Source of the DNA: a virus
Direction: 5' to 3' (one strand)
DNA length: 37,257 nt
Virus record (IMG/VR): IMGVR_UViG_3300021438_000039
Location: 1-37,257 of that record
The notes beneath the pieces are model-generated. The model saw nothing but the letters and a program-made list of their open reading frames with translations, ran no database searches and was not told the DNA's origin. Of the stretch, positions 8,146-18,400 are shown piece by piece; position 1 is the stretch's first letter; every line of letters begins with the position of its first letter. Position numbers and translations under genes: made by a program.

Positions 8146-8458
8146 GGCGGGGCGACGTGATCGTAAAATTACAATTGAGCGAGATAGCGGCACGACTAGA
8201 AACGCAATCGGGTCTATTATTTCAAATTGGGTCACGCTAAGATCCACATGGGTAGAAGTGATACCGACAAGCGGGAACGAAGCGTTCCGGGTTGGCGCGG
8301 ATCGGGTTGTAAAATCGGCGCGGTTTGTAATGCCCTTTTTTTCTGATTTAACAGAAAAAGATCGCATTGTTTTTGATTCTCAGAATTGGGGAATTGTTTA
8401 CATTCGAGAAATTGGACGGCGGGAAGCAACTGAAGTTTTGGCGCAGGTGGCAAAATGA
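8138..8458 (+). CDS. Head-closure / head-tail adaptor protein (PF05521-like)
   Basis: A 106-residue SPP1 gp16-type stopper. Seen: IRAGRRDRKITIERDSGT at the start, WVTLRSTWVEVIPTSGNEAF in the middle and a beta-rich end, the strand pattern of the Phage_H_T_join family. ATG8138 overlaps the preceding stop; the longer frame from 8108 adds only residues translated from the upstream gene's end. Overlaps the next gene by 4 bases (ATGA). Confidence 0.85.
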   Translation: MIRAGRRDRKITIERDSGTTRNAIGSIISNWVTLRSTWVEVIPTSGNEAFRVGADRVVKSARFVMPFFSDLTEKDRIVFDSQNWGIVYIREIGRREATEVLAQVAK

Positions 8459-8895
8459 GCGTTGAAAATTACAAAAGCAGCGTTGAAGTTAGGGGCATCG
8501 AGGAGTTAATTAAGAATCTTTCAAAGCTTGGGAACGAAATTCAGGGCCAAGTTGTGGAAGAAGGGCTAAATCGTGCTTCTGAAATTGTTTTGCAGTCGGC
8601 AAAATCAGCCGCACCAATTGGCCCAACAGGGAATTTAAAAAACTCTTTGGTAAAGGAAGTTAGAAAAAAGGCATCGGGTTTTAGTGCGAGGGTAAGGGCG
8701 AAAGCTCCACACGCGCACTTAGTTGAATTTGGTTTTTGGTTTACTTCTCATGCCGGTAGACGGCTAAAAAGAGTTGAGCCACGACCGGCAAGAGGATTTC
8801 TAAGAACGGCTTTATATTCAAATGCTGAAAAAGTTAGAGACGTTTTTAAAAATTCTGTAGATGAAGCGCTAGCAAAGATCGAAAAGCCAGCATGA
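8455..8895 (+). CDS. HK97 gp10-family tail completion protein
   Basis: A 146-residue protein at the head-tail interface or tail terminus. It has the typical GIEELIKNLSKLGNEIQGQVVEEGLNRASEIVLQSAKSAAP helix, PTGNLKNSL, HAHLVEFG and ARGFLRTALYSNA blocks of the HK97 gp10/PF04883 family. It is translationally coupled on both sides by 4-base overlaps. Confidence 0.88.
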   Translation: MSVENYKSSVEVRGIEELIKNLSKLGNEIQGQVVEEGLNRASEIVLQSAKSAAPIGPTGNLKNSLVKEVRKKASGFSARVRAKAPHAHLVEFGFWFTSHAGRRLKRVEPRPARGFLRTALYSNAEKVRDVFKNSVDEALAKIEKPA

Positions 8896-9281
8896 TCGAG
8901 GAAGCTTTATATAGTTTGCTTTCAGGGGATGCGGCAATAGCGGCAATAGTTGGGAATAAAATTTTTCCTTTAACTTTGCCACAATTTAGCGATTTGCCAG
9001 CGATTAACTTTATTAGAATTGCAACAACTGGACGTGAGATTACGCACAGCGGAACAAGTCGGACGGCAAGCCCGATTTTCCAGATCAATTGCTTTGCAAC
9101 AACATCATTAGCAGCAAAGCAATTGGTGGTAGCAGTGGTTAGTAAGCTAAGTGGGTATTCGGGAACAGTTGGAGGGGTAAAGATTTTTTTTGCAAAGGTT
9201 GTGAACGAAGCAGACATTTTTGACACAGAACTTGGAGTTTTCCAGGTTGCTGTTGATGTTGAAATTGTTCACGCCGAATAA
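8892..9281 (+). CDS. Tail terminator-like protein, DUF3168 family
   Basis: This 129-residue protein probably caps the tail tube and joins it to the head (lambda gpU-like role). The MIEEALYSLLSGDAAIAAIVGNKIFPLTLPQ start, the RTASPIFQINCFA strand and the VFQVAVDVEIVH end match DUF3168. Position between gp10-like and tail tube genes is the standard one. Confidence 0.86.
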   Translation: MIEEALYSLLSGDAAIAAIVGNKIFPLTLPQFSDLPAINFIRIATTGREITHSGTSRTASPIFQINCFATTSLAAKQLVVAVVSKLSGYSGTVGGVKIFFAKVVNEADIFDTELGVFQVAVDVEIVHAE

Positions 9282-9318
9282 TATTTTTTTATTAATTATT
9301 TTTTGGAGATAACAGTAT

Positions 9319-9738
9319 ATGGCAGTAGCAGCAACAGCAGCTAAGGGCGCGGTAGTCGCGATAGGTGACGGGGCAACCGTTGAAACGTTTAACGCATTGG
9401 GTAACGTTCTTAGTGGCCCAAATGCAATTGGTTTTGAACCGCAATTTATCGAAGCAATGCCGCATGATTCGACAAATCCAATTTCTAAACCAACTTACGT
9501 TAAGAATCCGGCGATCACTTTCGATGTTCTTTATGATTCTGCTGACACGCAACATGCTGCGGTCGTGACATCGGCTAAAAACAAAACTAAAAAGAATTAC
9601 AAAATCACGCTAACCGATACAGGGGCCGAAATTTATAGTTTTGGTGCATATGCTTCAGTCAGTGTGAAGGCAGACCCAGAAGGGTTTAACGTAATGTCGG
9701 TTACGCTAACTCCTGACGGTGGAATTACTTACGCTTAA
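9319..9738 (+). CDS. Major tail protein (tail tube)
   Basis: A 139-residue beta-rich tube protein. The pattern GAVVAIGDGATVETFNALGNV at the start and FNVMSVTLTPDGGITY at the end is typical of short tail tube proteins of siphoviruses and GTA-like particles. GGAG lies upstream of the ATG. It sits between the tail terminator and the tail chaperone, as expected. It polymerises around the tape measure to form the tube. Confidence 0.85.
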   Translation: MAVAATAAKGAVVAIGDGATVETFNALGNVLSGPNAIGFEPQFIEAMPHDSTNPISKPTYVKNPAITFDVLYDSADTQHAAVVTSAKNKTKKNYKITLTDTGAEIYSFGAYASVSVKADPEGFNVMSVTLTPDGGITYA

Positions 9739-9754
9739 TAATAATTAGGAACCT

Positions 9755-10147
9755 ATGGCCCAAAGTAAAAATAATAACGTATTGCATCCTGGCGTTGTAA
9801 TTGAGATTGGCGGCGAACAAAAAAAAATTGTTTACGATATGTGGGCCGCTACTCAGTTTGAGGCGCTAACAGGCAAAAGCCTCTTTGGTAATATTGAGGT
9901 GTCTGCTAGCAACGTTGTTAATTTACTTTGGGCCGGGTTGATCCGTGAAGATGAAAAGCTTGACGGTGAAATAATTATCGTAGGGGATCTAAGAACTCCA
10001 TCAACTTCAGTTAAGGCAGCACTTAAAAAAATCGCGCAAGGTTTAGATTTTGCGCGATTTGCTGAAGTAAATGAAAAAATTCAGGAAGCGATCAGGCAAT
10101 CAGTCGGAGAGGGTGACGAAAAAAACGAGCAAGCCCAAACGACGTAG
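9755..10147 (+). CDS. Tail assembly chaperone, short (gpG-like) form
   Basis: A 130-residue protein made by normal decoding. DMWAATQFEALTGKSLF and WAGLIREDEKL are characteristic of tail assembly chaperones encoded between tail tube and tape measure. It binds the tape measure protein and recruits tube subunits. A slippery A_AAA_AAC at 10120-10126 close to the 3' end allows a -1 shift into the frame that ends at 10467, giving the long form. The zero-frame stop is TAG at 10145-10147. Confidence 0.87.
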   Translation: MAQSKNNNVLHPGVVIEIGGEQKKIVYDMWAATQFEALTGKSLFGNIEVSASNVVNLLWAGLIREDEKLDGEIIIVGDLRTPSTSVKAALKKIAQGLDFARFAEVNEKIQEAIRQSVGEGDEKNEQAQTT

Positions 10148-10180
10148 AAACTTCGCACGTTTGGGACTGGCTAGAAGTTT
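10120..10180 (+). promoter_or_regulatory. Programmed -1 ribosomal frameshift signal with pseudoknot
   Basis: The heptamer A_AAA_AAC lies in the correct zero frame at 10120-10126. After a 7-nt spacer, CCCAAACG (10134-10141) pairs with CGTTTGGG (10158-10165), a perfect 8-bp stem 1. In its loop AAACTTC (10148-10154) pairs with GAAGTTT (10174-10180), a 7-bp stem 2, forming an H-type pseudoknot with loops of 6, 3 and 8 nt. This is the architecture known to drive -1 frameshifting; here it connects the gpG-like and gpT-like parts of the tail chaperone. Confidence 0.92.
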
Positions 10181-10467
10181 ATTCTAGATCTCGGATTGAT
10201 TTAGAGCTTTCAGAAAAAGAGTTTTGGAGAATTACCCCACGGCAGTGGTCGGCACTTTGGCAAGCGCATAAAGAAAAAATAAAGCGCGAGGATTATCGGG
10301 CGGGGGTGATTGTGACAGTTATTAAACAACTCATGGGCAACAAAGATGCAAGGGTCTTTGATCATTGGCCCGAGCATCAGAATCCGGAGGAAGAAAAGAA
10401 ATTACACGCTGCAAGTTTACGTGCTGCTTTCACAGCTTATCAAGAGGTTGTGAAGAAAAATGGCTGA
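10126..10467 (+). CDS. gpT-like extension of the tail chaperone, reached by -1 frameshift
   Basis: A 113-residue stretch in the -1 frame with no good start codon of its own. It opens after the slippery site and ends at TGA 10465-10467, overlapping the tape measure start. It is rich in Trp and charged residues (HVWDWLEVYSRSRIDLELSEKEFWRI, then WSALWQAHKEKIKRED), the style of C-terminal domains of GT chaperones and of GTA-type chaperone pairs. The fusion from 9755 would have about 237 residues (124 + 113). It fills the otherwise unexplained 312-bp gap before the tape measure gene. Confidence 0.88.
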   Translation, partial: RASPNDVETSHVWDWLEVYSRSRIDLELSEKEFWRITPRQWSALWQAHKEKIKREDYRAGVIVTVIKQLMGNKDARVFDHWPEHQNPEEEKKLHAASLRAAFTAYQEVVKKNG

Positions 10468-13400
10468 TAAACGCGCAGGGGGAATATATGTCGATCTTGG
10501 CCTTTTAACGGCGAATTTTGATAAGTCTTTAAAGGAAGTCCAGAGATCGTTAGGTCGCGCATCGCGAGATTTTAGTACAGCAGGCAATGCACTTTCTAAG
10601 TCTTTTTCTTTACCACTTTTGGCTATCGGCGGCTTTGCGGCTAAAGCGGCAGTTGATTATGACAAGGCTTTTTCTACCATCCGGCGCAAGACTGGCGAAA
10701 CCGGCCAGCAATTAAATAGCTTAAAGAAAACATTTAAAGAAGTTTTTGCCGCGGGCGATGATTCTGCCGCTGAGGTTGTAACGGCTCTGACTAAAGTGCG
10801 CGTTTCAACTGGCGCTAGTGGCGATTCATTAAAGAGTTTAACAAATACAGTTTTAGATCTCGCTGATGTTACTGAGGGGGATTTAAATGCAACGGTTGAA
10901 GCTTCAACAAAATTATTAAAAAATTGGCAAATTGGACTTAGCAAATCTACCGAGTCGCTAGATTTTGTTTTTAAAGTTTCGCAAAAAACCGGCGCAAGCT
11001 TTGAATCGCTCTCAACCAATCTTGTAAAGTTCGGGCCGGTACTTAGAACTTTTGGGTTTGGGTTTAATGAGGCGGCTATTTTAATTGGGTCGCTGGAGAA
11101 AAAGGGCGTTGATGTCGAAAAAGTTTTAACTGGTTTTCAAAAAGTTTTACCAAAACTAATTGAAAATAATATACCACTTAAAGCAGGATTTGAGGGCGTA
11201 GCTGGCGCAATTGCAAAAGCCGGGGATGGAGCAAAAGGCGCAGAAATTGCACTAAATGCCTTTGGGGCAAAGGGCGGTGCTGATTTAGCAGATGCGTTAA
11301 AGGGCGGACGCGCAGAAATTGACGCGTTAACAAAATCGGTAACGGGGTCTTCTGAAACAATTAGCGGCACGGCAAAAGATTCAGAAACTTTAGGCCAAAG
11401 AATTTCAAAAACATTAAATTCCTTGAGTGATGCTCTTTCCCCAATCGGTGAAATTTTAATTAATTCTTTTTCACGTGGGTTAGACGCAGCACTCCCTAAA
11501 CTTGCTGATTTTGCAAAATATTTGAAGCAATTAAATCCCGATACGCTTAATTTCGCAATTGGGGTTAGCGCGATAGCGGCGGGGATTGGGCCTTTGCTGA
11601 TTGGCATTGGCGGGGCGATACGTGGCGTTAAGGAAGTTCTTTCTGTTTTTTCGCTCTTGTTAAAAATTCCAATTAATCCTTTTACAATAGGGGTTGCTGT
11701 TGCTTTCGGCGCAATGGCAACAGCCGCTTTTATTTGGCGCGATGATCTAAAATCTATTTTCAATAGTGTTGTTAGTTTTTTAAAACCAATTGCAACAGGT
11801 TTTACGGATGTTTTGGCCGTTGCTCAATATGTTTTCGGGACAGTTTTTAAGGCTATTTTTACCGCAGTTGTCGGCTATTTTTCAACGGTGGGCGATTCGC
11901 TTAGAGCAAATTTTAGCGGAGTATTTTCGGAAATTATAATTGCAGCTTCGGCATTGCGCGATGCGTTGAAGTCTATTTTTGCTTCTATTGTTAATTTTCT
12001 AAAACCAGTTGGGGAAGCATTCACGGCAATATTTAATAAAATCGAAGAACAGCAAACGCAAGCTTTTAACGTTCAGTTTGAAAAATTACGCGCTAGTAAT
12101 CAAAAATTAAAAGAATCATTAAAAGAAACTAGCAAGGCAACTGGGGAAGTTAACAAAGAAATAAAAGCAACAGGGGATACAGTAGCGACAACTACACCAA
12201 AAGTTGGAATGCTTGATAATACCTTCAAAGGGTTTCCCGATGGCGTCAAGAAATCCGAATCAGCGCTAAAAAATCTTAACCAGCAATTAAAAAGCTTAGA
12301 AACTGATGCACTAAAAGAATCTTTGCAAAAAGCAATTGCCTCTGGCGATATTGCCGGGTTTGAGCAGCTAAAAGCAAAATATTTAGAAAGCGTAAAAAGC
12401 GGAACGCTTGCGGGGTTGAGCGAAGCTGTTAAAAATGGCGGGGCGGAAGCTACGAAGTTAGCAAATCAAATTGCTGAAGCGAATGTAAAAAAAGAAACTA
12501 CATTAATCGATACTGAATTCACCGATTCGCTAAAAAACGCACACAAAGAATCTGTCGATTTTTGGCGGCGAAATTTCGAAAACGCAATTACTGGCGTGAA
12601 ATTCAATCTTGAAGATATGCTGAAGCAAGTCGCTGTCGGATTTGCGGCAGAGATTGCAGCAGGTGCATTCAAGGGCTTGGGTGGGATATTCAAGGGGATC
12701 ACTTCCCCTCAAGATCTTGGCGGCAAATTTGCGGAACTTATTCTCGGGAAAGCGGGCGGCCTAAGCGCCTTGTTTGGCGGGGGGCAATTGCAAGGGCCGG
12801 TGTTACCTGGGCAAGCACCACTGGGCAGCGCGGGGTTTTCTCTTTCAGCTTTTATCCCGGCAATCACAGCAGCAGCGGCAGCAGTAACCGCAAAGCTCTC
12901 AATTAGTGGTGTATCGAGTTTAGCAAAAGGCAATAAATTAAATTTAGGAGAGCAAGCAGCGCTTGCGCTTCCAACTTTTGGTACGTCGTTTTTGTTTAAT
13001 AGTTTTCTTGGTGACAAAGAAGATCCGCAACGCTTAGCGCGTGAAGCCTTTAGTAAAATTTTCGGTAAAGATTTTGATCCGGGAATTATAGATTTTAACA
13101 CAAATTGGGCTGATGATTTTTGGAGTAAATTTCAAGGTAAGGGGGCTGAAACCTTTTTAGCAGTCGGGGAAGGATTAAAAGGAATTTTTGGAATTGAAAG
13201 CGGTGTTGGCGAACAGTTCGGCGCGTTGCTCGCTGGAAACTTTGGCGGCGAATCGCTAGAAACAAATCTTGATCGTATTAAGTTGTTGCTTGATACAATG
13301 GGGGTAACGACTGAGCAGCTGATCGGGAATTTTTTTGACATGGCACAAGCTGGGGAAATTTCTTATTTGCAGTTTGAGAGTTTTCGCGATGGATTGAACC

Positions 13401-14224
13401 AATTACCAGAAGAAGGATTGGCGGCGTTTGGTGCGTTTGGGGAAGCTTTCGATCTAATTGCACAAGCTGGGAATCGCGGCAAATCAGTTTTAATCCAAAT
13501 TAAGAATTTCGCAATTGAAGCGCAGCAAGCCGGGATTAATTCTTTTGAATCGTTAAGGGCAGAGCTTTTAAGTTCTGGTAAATCAGTCGAGCAGGTTGAT
13601 GCTTTATTTGCTGCTTTCACTGAAAATGGAATTAATAATATCAAAGAACTTGCGGCGGCAACAGATCAACAACTTGGTAGTATTGTCGGCGATGCAGAGA
13701 AAGGCGGCTTTAAGTTTGAAGAATTTGGAAATGCCATAAAGGGCGTTGAACCTGCAATAAATAAACTTGCTAGCGCAATCGATAAATTATCAAATTCTAT
13801 TAACGGATTACCAAATTCTAAGACAATTAATGTAACAACAAAATATCGCACTGAAGGATCGAAGGGGGCTAGCGGTGATAGCGGATCGGGATCGGGCGGT
13901 AGTGGTTCGGGTAGTGGCGGCATCGGGATAAAATTAGCCAATGGCGGGATATTAAGCCGGGCAACTCTTGTTGCTCCAAATGTTTTAGCTGGGGAAGCAG
14001 GATTAGAGGCGTACTTTCCAGTTTCGCGGAAAAACGGCAAACTTTCGATTGCTGGCACGATGCCAACCGGGGGCGCCCCGACTATTGTTTTTAATGTTGA
14101 TGCGCGTGGCGCGGCCCCTGGGGTTCATGCCGATGTTGTTTATGCAATGTCAGAAATGCGCGATCAAATTTTGAACGATGTTGTTTCGGTAATGTCGGAA
14201 GGATCACGGCGGGGGCATTTCTAA
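10460..14224 (+). CDS. Tail tape measure protein
   Basis: A 1254-residue protein that sets tail length (about 1.5 angstrom per residue would predict roughly 190 nm) and is ejected with the DNA. The N-terminal ~330 residues match the PhageMin_Tail type (FSTAGNALSKSFSLPLLAIGGFAAKAAVDYDKAF). Hydrophobic helices occur around residues 365-425. Two related segments, LKSIFNSVVSFLKPI (about 428) and LKSIFASIVNFLKPV (about 501), form an internal repeat. A charged coiled coil follows around 530-575. Near the C-terminus is a Gly/Ser linker (about residues 1135-1155), then a small conserved cap (NGGILSRATLVAPNVLAGEAGLEAYFPV). The start overlaps the chaperone extension. Confidence 0.94.
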   Translation: MADKRAGGIYVDLGLLTANFDKSLKEVQRSLGRASRDFSTAGNALSKSFSLPLLAIGGFAAKAAVDYDKAFSTIRRKTGETGQQLNSLKKTFKEVFAAGDDSAAEVVTALTKVRVSTGASGDSLKSLTNTVLDLADVTEGDLNATVEASTKLLKNWQIGLSKSTESLDFVFKVSQKTGASFESLSTNLVKFGPVLRTFGFGFNEAAILIGSLEKKGVDVEKVLTGFQKVLPKLIENNIPLKAGFEGVAGAIAKAGDGAKGAEIALNAFGAKGGADLADALKGGRAEIDALTKSVTGSSETISGTAKDSETLGQRISKTLNSLSDALSPIGEILINSFSRGLDAALPKLADFAKYLKQLNPDTLNFAIGVSAIAAGIGPLLIGIGGAIRGVKEVLSVFSLLLKIPINPFTIGVAVAFGAMATAAFIWRDDLKSIFNSVVSFLKPIATGFTDVLAVAQYVFGTVFKAIFTAVVGYFSTVGDSLRANFSGVFSEIIIAASALRDALKSIFASIVNFLKPVGEAFTAIFNKIEEQQTQAFNVQFEKLRASNQKLKESLKETSKATGEVNKEIKATGDTVATTTPKVGMLDNTFKGFPDGVKKSESALKNLNQQLKSLETDALKESLQKAIASGDIAGFEQLKAKYLESVKSGTLAGLSEAVKNGGAEATKLANQIAEANVKKETTLIDTEFTDSLKNAHKESVDFWRRNFENAITGVKFNLEDMLKQVAVGFAAEIAAGAFKGLGGIFKGITSPQDLGGKFAELILGKAGGLSALFGGGQLQGPVLPGQAPLGSAGFSLSAFIPAITAAAAAVTAKLSISGVSSLAKGNKLNLGEQAALALPTFGTSFLFNSFLGDKEDPQRLAREAFSKIFGKDFDPGIIDFNTNWADDFWSKFQGKGAETFLAVGEGLKGIFGIESGVGEQFGALLAGNFGGESLETNLDRIKLLLDTMGVTTEQLIGNFFDMAQAGEISYLQFESFRDGLNQLPEEGLAAFGAFGEAFDLIAQAGNRGKSVLIQIKNFAIEAQQAGINSFESLRAELLSSGKSVEQVDALFAAFTENGINNIKELAAATDQQLGSIVGDAEKGGFKFEEFGNAIKGVEPAINKLASAIDKLSNSINGLPNSKTINVTTKYRTEGSKGASGDSGSGSGGSGSGSGGIGIKLANGGILSRATLVAPNVLAGEAGLEAYFPVSRKNGKLSIAGTMPTGGAPTIVFNVDARGAAPGVHADVVYAMSEMRDQILNDVVSVMSEGSRRGHF

Positions 14225-14225
14225 A

Positions 14226-14831
14226 ATGGCAATTAGTTATCCAATCACACTACCATCAACAATTAAGCCGTCTAGCGTAGAATGGATTGAATGCAACACT
14301 GTTGGGGTGTCTCAGTCTCCATATACTAAGCAGCAACAAGTTTACGAATGGAGCGGGTCATTTTGGAAAGTTAGAGCTGATTACGAGGCGATGACGAGGC
14401 TAGAGGCGCAAGCATTAATCGCGGCGTTTAGCTCTTTGCACGGCTCGCGTGGTACTTTTTATTTCGGAGATTATTTATTTGCTGCAGCGCTTGGATCTCC
14501 TAGTGGCACCCCAAGGGTAAACGGTGCAAGCCAAATAGGTTTTGAGCTTATCACAGATGGTTGGCCTAATTCTACTTTGGTTCTAAAAGCTGGCGATATG
14601 TTCCAAATCGGAACTTCTCTTTACCGGAATTTAAGCGATGCGACAACAAACGGTTCGGGGCAAGCAACTTTGAATATTTGGCCGCAAGCGCACAATCATG
14701 CAGATAATTCTCTTATTACAACATCATCACCAGTTGGTGTTTTCCGTTTGGTTGATAACCAAATTAAAACGCAAGATGCACCACGTGATAGGCATTATAG
14801 AATTTCTTTTGTTGCTGTCGAGGCGCTATGA
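14226..14831 (+). CDS. Distal tail (Dit)-like minor tail protein
   Basis: A 201-residue protein. YEWSGSFWKVRADYEAMTRLEAQALIAAFSSLHGSRGTFYFGD follows the pattern of the distal-tail family seen after tape measure genes in many siphoviruses of Gram-negative bacteria; LVLKAGDMFQIG, ATLNIWP and PVGVFRLVDNQI are further conserved stations. It likely forms the ring below the tube to which the tip complex attaches. It starts 1 base after the tape measure stop and overlaps the next gene by 4 bases. Confidence 0.75.
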   Translation: MAISYPITLPSTIKPSSVEWIECNTVGVSQSPYTKQQQVYEWSGSFWKVRADYEAMTRLEAQALIAAFSSLHGSRGTFYFGDYLFAAALGSPSGTPRVNGASQIGFELITDGWPNSTLVLKAGDMFQIGTSLYRNLSDATTNGSGQATLNIWPQAHNHADNSLITTSSPVGVFRLVDNQIKTQDAPRDRHYRISFVAVEAL

Positions 14832-15412
14832 GAGATTTAGAAACTGCGGTAGAAACAGAATTATCTGCAAGCGTTGTTAGGCCATTTTATTTATTTAAAG
14901 GCGAATTTGTTAGCAGCACAATCCGGCTCGCGTCAACTCATGAAAATATTCAATGGGATTCTGTGACTTGGCAAGGGGATGGATTGTTTCGCGGGCTTTC
15001 GTCATTGCGCGAATCGGGGAATGTCGAAGCAAATGGAATTGAAATTGTGCTTGATGGGGTAACGGAGGCGCTACTTGCCCTGGTCTTTGACGACGCACAG
15101 CAAGGTAAGCACGGCACTATTTATTTAGGCTTTTTTGATTCTAGCTGGAACGTGATCGCAAATCCTGCCGTGTTGTTCATCGGTGGCTATGATTATGCAA
15201 GAATAAATGAATCGATTAACGAACCTACGCTTTCGCTTTTTTATGAATCGAATTCCCTTTTGCTAAAAAAAAAGAACGGGAGCCGGTACACTAACGAAGA
15301 ACAAAAAAAGAAATACGCGGCTGATGTAGGTTTTGAATTTGTTAATTCGCTAAAAGACTGGAAAGGTTTTTGGGGGACAAATACTGATTTACCAACAAAG
15401 AAAAAAAATTAG
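14828..15412 (+). CDS. Tail hub/tip assembly protein, DUF2163-like
   Basis: A 194-residue protein. MRDLETAVETELSASVVRPFYLFKGEF, then TIRLASTHENIQWDSVTWQGDGLF and LRESGNVEANGIEIVLDGV, match the N-terminal part of the DUF2163 group found before tail-tip proteins. NGSRYTNEEQKKKYAADVGFEFV is the family's usual C-terminal motif. The closing basic tail (PTKKKN) is unremarkable. It likely bridges the Dit-like ring and the gpJ-like protein that starts 3 bases later. Confidence 0.75.
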   Translation: MRDLETAVETELSASVVRPFYLFKGEFVSSTIRLASTHENIQWDSVTWQGDGLFRGLSSLRESGNVEANGIEIVLDGVTEALLALVFDDAQQGKHGTIYLGFFDSSWNVIANPAVLFIGGYDYARINESINEPTLSLFYESNSLLLKKKNGSRYTNEEQKKKYAADVGFEFVNSLKDWKGFWGTNTDLPTKKKN

Positions 15413-15415
15413 CGT

Positions 15416-18400
15416 ATGTCAGTACCAGCAAAGCGCCCAACAGTTTCAGTTAGTGATAATGAGATAAGTAGTTATCTTAAAAAATACAAGCTTCCTAAAA
15501 CTTCAGCAAATTATGCATTAGCGCGTTCGCGGGTTGAGTATGATAAGCAATCTGAGCAGCTTCCAAAAGGGCGCGACATTTCAATTGTCAAAACCGATGC
15601 GGCCCGTCAAGCGGTCTATGGTGAGGCGCTAGTCGGTGGAGTGATTACCTTTGCGGCTCTAAATTCTGATAATACGATTTTAAATTTAGTTGTAACGTTA
15701 ACTGGTCATCCGGTTGAATCAATTTGGGATGTTCATCTAGACAAAGGCCGGGTTGATTTCTCGGCAGTGCCTGGGGCTTGTTATCGTTTTGTGACGTTTG
15801 ACGGAACAATAATTACAACCAATAAAGTTTATTTTCAAAGAAATAATGGGTCGACCACACAAACAGCGTTAAGCGAGTTAGTCTCGCGCTCGGTAGGTTG
15901 GACAAGCAACCATCGGCAGCGAGGATGCGCACATGCTTTAATTGCTCTAACTTGGGATGCAAGTTTGTTTGCCGATGGCTTGCCTGAAATTTTCTGCACG
16001 ATTCATGGGAAAAAAGTTTATGATCCTAGAAACACGCTGACAGAATATTCTCAAAATGCAGCTTTGATTATTGCAGATTACTTAACTGATACAACTTTCG
16101 GATTAGGGGTTAGCTCTAGTTTAATCGATTGGGACAATATCGAAATAGCGGCAGATACTTGTGATGAATTAGTTACTCTTGCCGATGCCTCAACGGAAGC
16201 GCGATATCAGATAAATGGATATTTTGATTTTGACGAATCCCCGGATTCGGTTCTAAAAAAAATGGCAGCGGCGATTGCCGGGAACATCACTTTCTCAGCC
16301 GGGAAATGGCGTGTTTATCCGGGCGTATGGCGAGCCCCGGTGCTTGAACTAACAGAAGATGATTGCAGGGGCGATTTAAAAATTGAAACACAAACTAGCA
16401 AAAGAGATTTATTTAATTCGGTTCGCGGAGCACATGTTAATAAATATGATAGATGGGAAGTTACCGACTACCCACCAGTTGTTAATTCAACTTACATTAC
16501 CGCCGATGGCGGTGAAGAGCTCTGGACGGATTTACCGCTTGCTTACGTAACTTCGCCATCCGCTTGCCAACGAATTGCGAAAATTGCGCTAGAAAAAGTC
16601 AGGCAGGGGATCCGGGTTTCAGGAACTTTTTCGTTAAAAAGTTTTGTGCTTCAGGTTGCCGACGTTGTTGAGCTAACCTTGCCGCGCATGGGATGGAGTG
16701 CAAAAACTTTTGAAGTTGAATCAGTGGATTTTATTGAAGAAATTGAAGGCGACGGGCCGGTAATTAGCACAAGATTAGTTTTAGTTGAAACCGCAGAAGG
16801 AATTTATGATTGGGCGAATGGTGAAGAAACAACTTACGATATTTCGCCAAACAGTAATTTGCCGAATCCATTTGATACAACAGCCATCACGGGGCTAGCG
16901 CTTGAGAGTGGCACCGATCATTTATATCTACGAAACGATGGAACTGTTTTTTCGAGATTATACGCAGAATGGAACGCAGTAACAGATGGTTATGTTTTGC
17001 AAGGTGGATGGATTCGTTGTCAGTATAAACGTCACGCTGATTCAACTTGGCTAACGGTTGCAGATCTAGAGCCGGATCAACTTTCTTTTTATATTTTAGA
17101 CGTCGAGGATAATGTTGCTTACGATTTTCGAGTTAGAACTTTTAATTCGGTTGGGGCCGCAAGTTCTTGGACTACGGTTAGCAATCATACCGTAATCGGG
17201 AAAACAGAAAAGCCATCCAATGTAACAAATTTTGCGGTGACAATTGCAGATCCTGGCGTTGTGTTTTCTTGGGATGCAATTTCTGATGTTGATGTTGCTT
17301 CCTATGAAATAAGAAGCGGCGCTACCTGGGCCGGTGGCGAAGTGATCGCGCAGTCTCGCGCTATTGGCACAAGTTTGGAATATTTAGATGCGGGTTCGTA
17401 TACCTTTAAAATAAAAGCGGTTGATACTTCTGGAAATTATTCAACAACAGAAGCAACAACAACTTTAACGATTGTGGCCCCTGGAGTTGTTAGAACTTTG
17501 TCGGCAGAAGTTATTGATAATAATATTTTATTTCGCTGGTCATTGCCAGAAACGGGAACTTATCAAGTTGTTAGATATAATTTTTATAAGGGCGCAACTT
17601 GGGAAACTAAATCTTATGTTGGATCGACTGATTCTACTTTCAAGAACTTTTTAGAAGCTGTTGCCGGGACTTTTGTTTATTGGATCGCGGCAGTCGATCA
17701 AGCGGGAACGCTAGGAACGCAAACTAGTATTTCAGTCACGGTTTCGCAACCACCTGATTTTATCGCGGAACAATCAATTTTATTGGAACTAACTGATGCA
17801 ACAACTAAAACCAACGTTTTTGTAGATACAACATTGAACAAGATGTTCATGCCGGTTGTTGAAGAAACTTATCAGCAACATTTCGACAATACGGCCTGGA
17901 ACGCTTACGGCAATCAACTAGAATCCCCTGATGACGTTAGCTCGGTTGATTGGTACCGCGAGAACGTGACAGCCTCAGGCGATACTATTACAGCGAGTGC
18001 AGGATCGGCGCGGCACAACGTGAGGCAGCCAGATTCTAGTGTTGTTGCAGCGCAAGTTTACCAAATTGAGGTTGAAGTTAAGTATGGCAACCATCGCTAT
18101 TTGTGGATCGGTGATGGCGGCGATGCAAACTGGCACGGTGGGTATTTTGATTTTACCGCAGAAACTTTTACAGCAAATGCTTATGTAGATCGCTCCTATG
18201 TGCAAAAGCTGGCTAGTGGTTGGTATAGAATTAGAATATTTTTTACACGAATAAACGCAGGTGGAACGCACGAAATATATGCAGCGTTTCAACAAACAGC
18301 GAGCGCGGCAAGCCCACAAACTTGGACGACCGCAGGAACCGAAACTTTTTTATATAGAAATTTTTGGTTGAGTAAGTGGGCCGAAACAAGCCCACAAGAT

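Noticed and set aside
11137-11763. A 208-residue open frame on the - strand inside the tape measure gene
   Set aside because: It is antisense to a well-supported gene; its low-complexity Pro/Ala/Ser-rich product is what the codon bias of the + strand gene creates. Other antisense frames in this gene behave the same.
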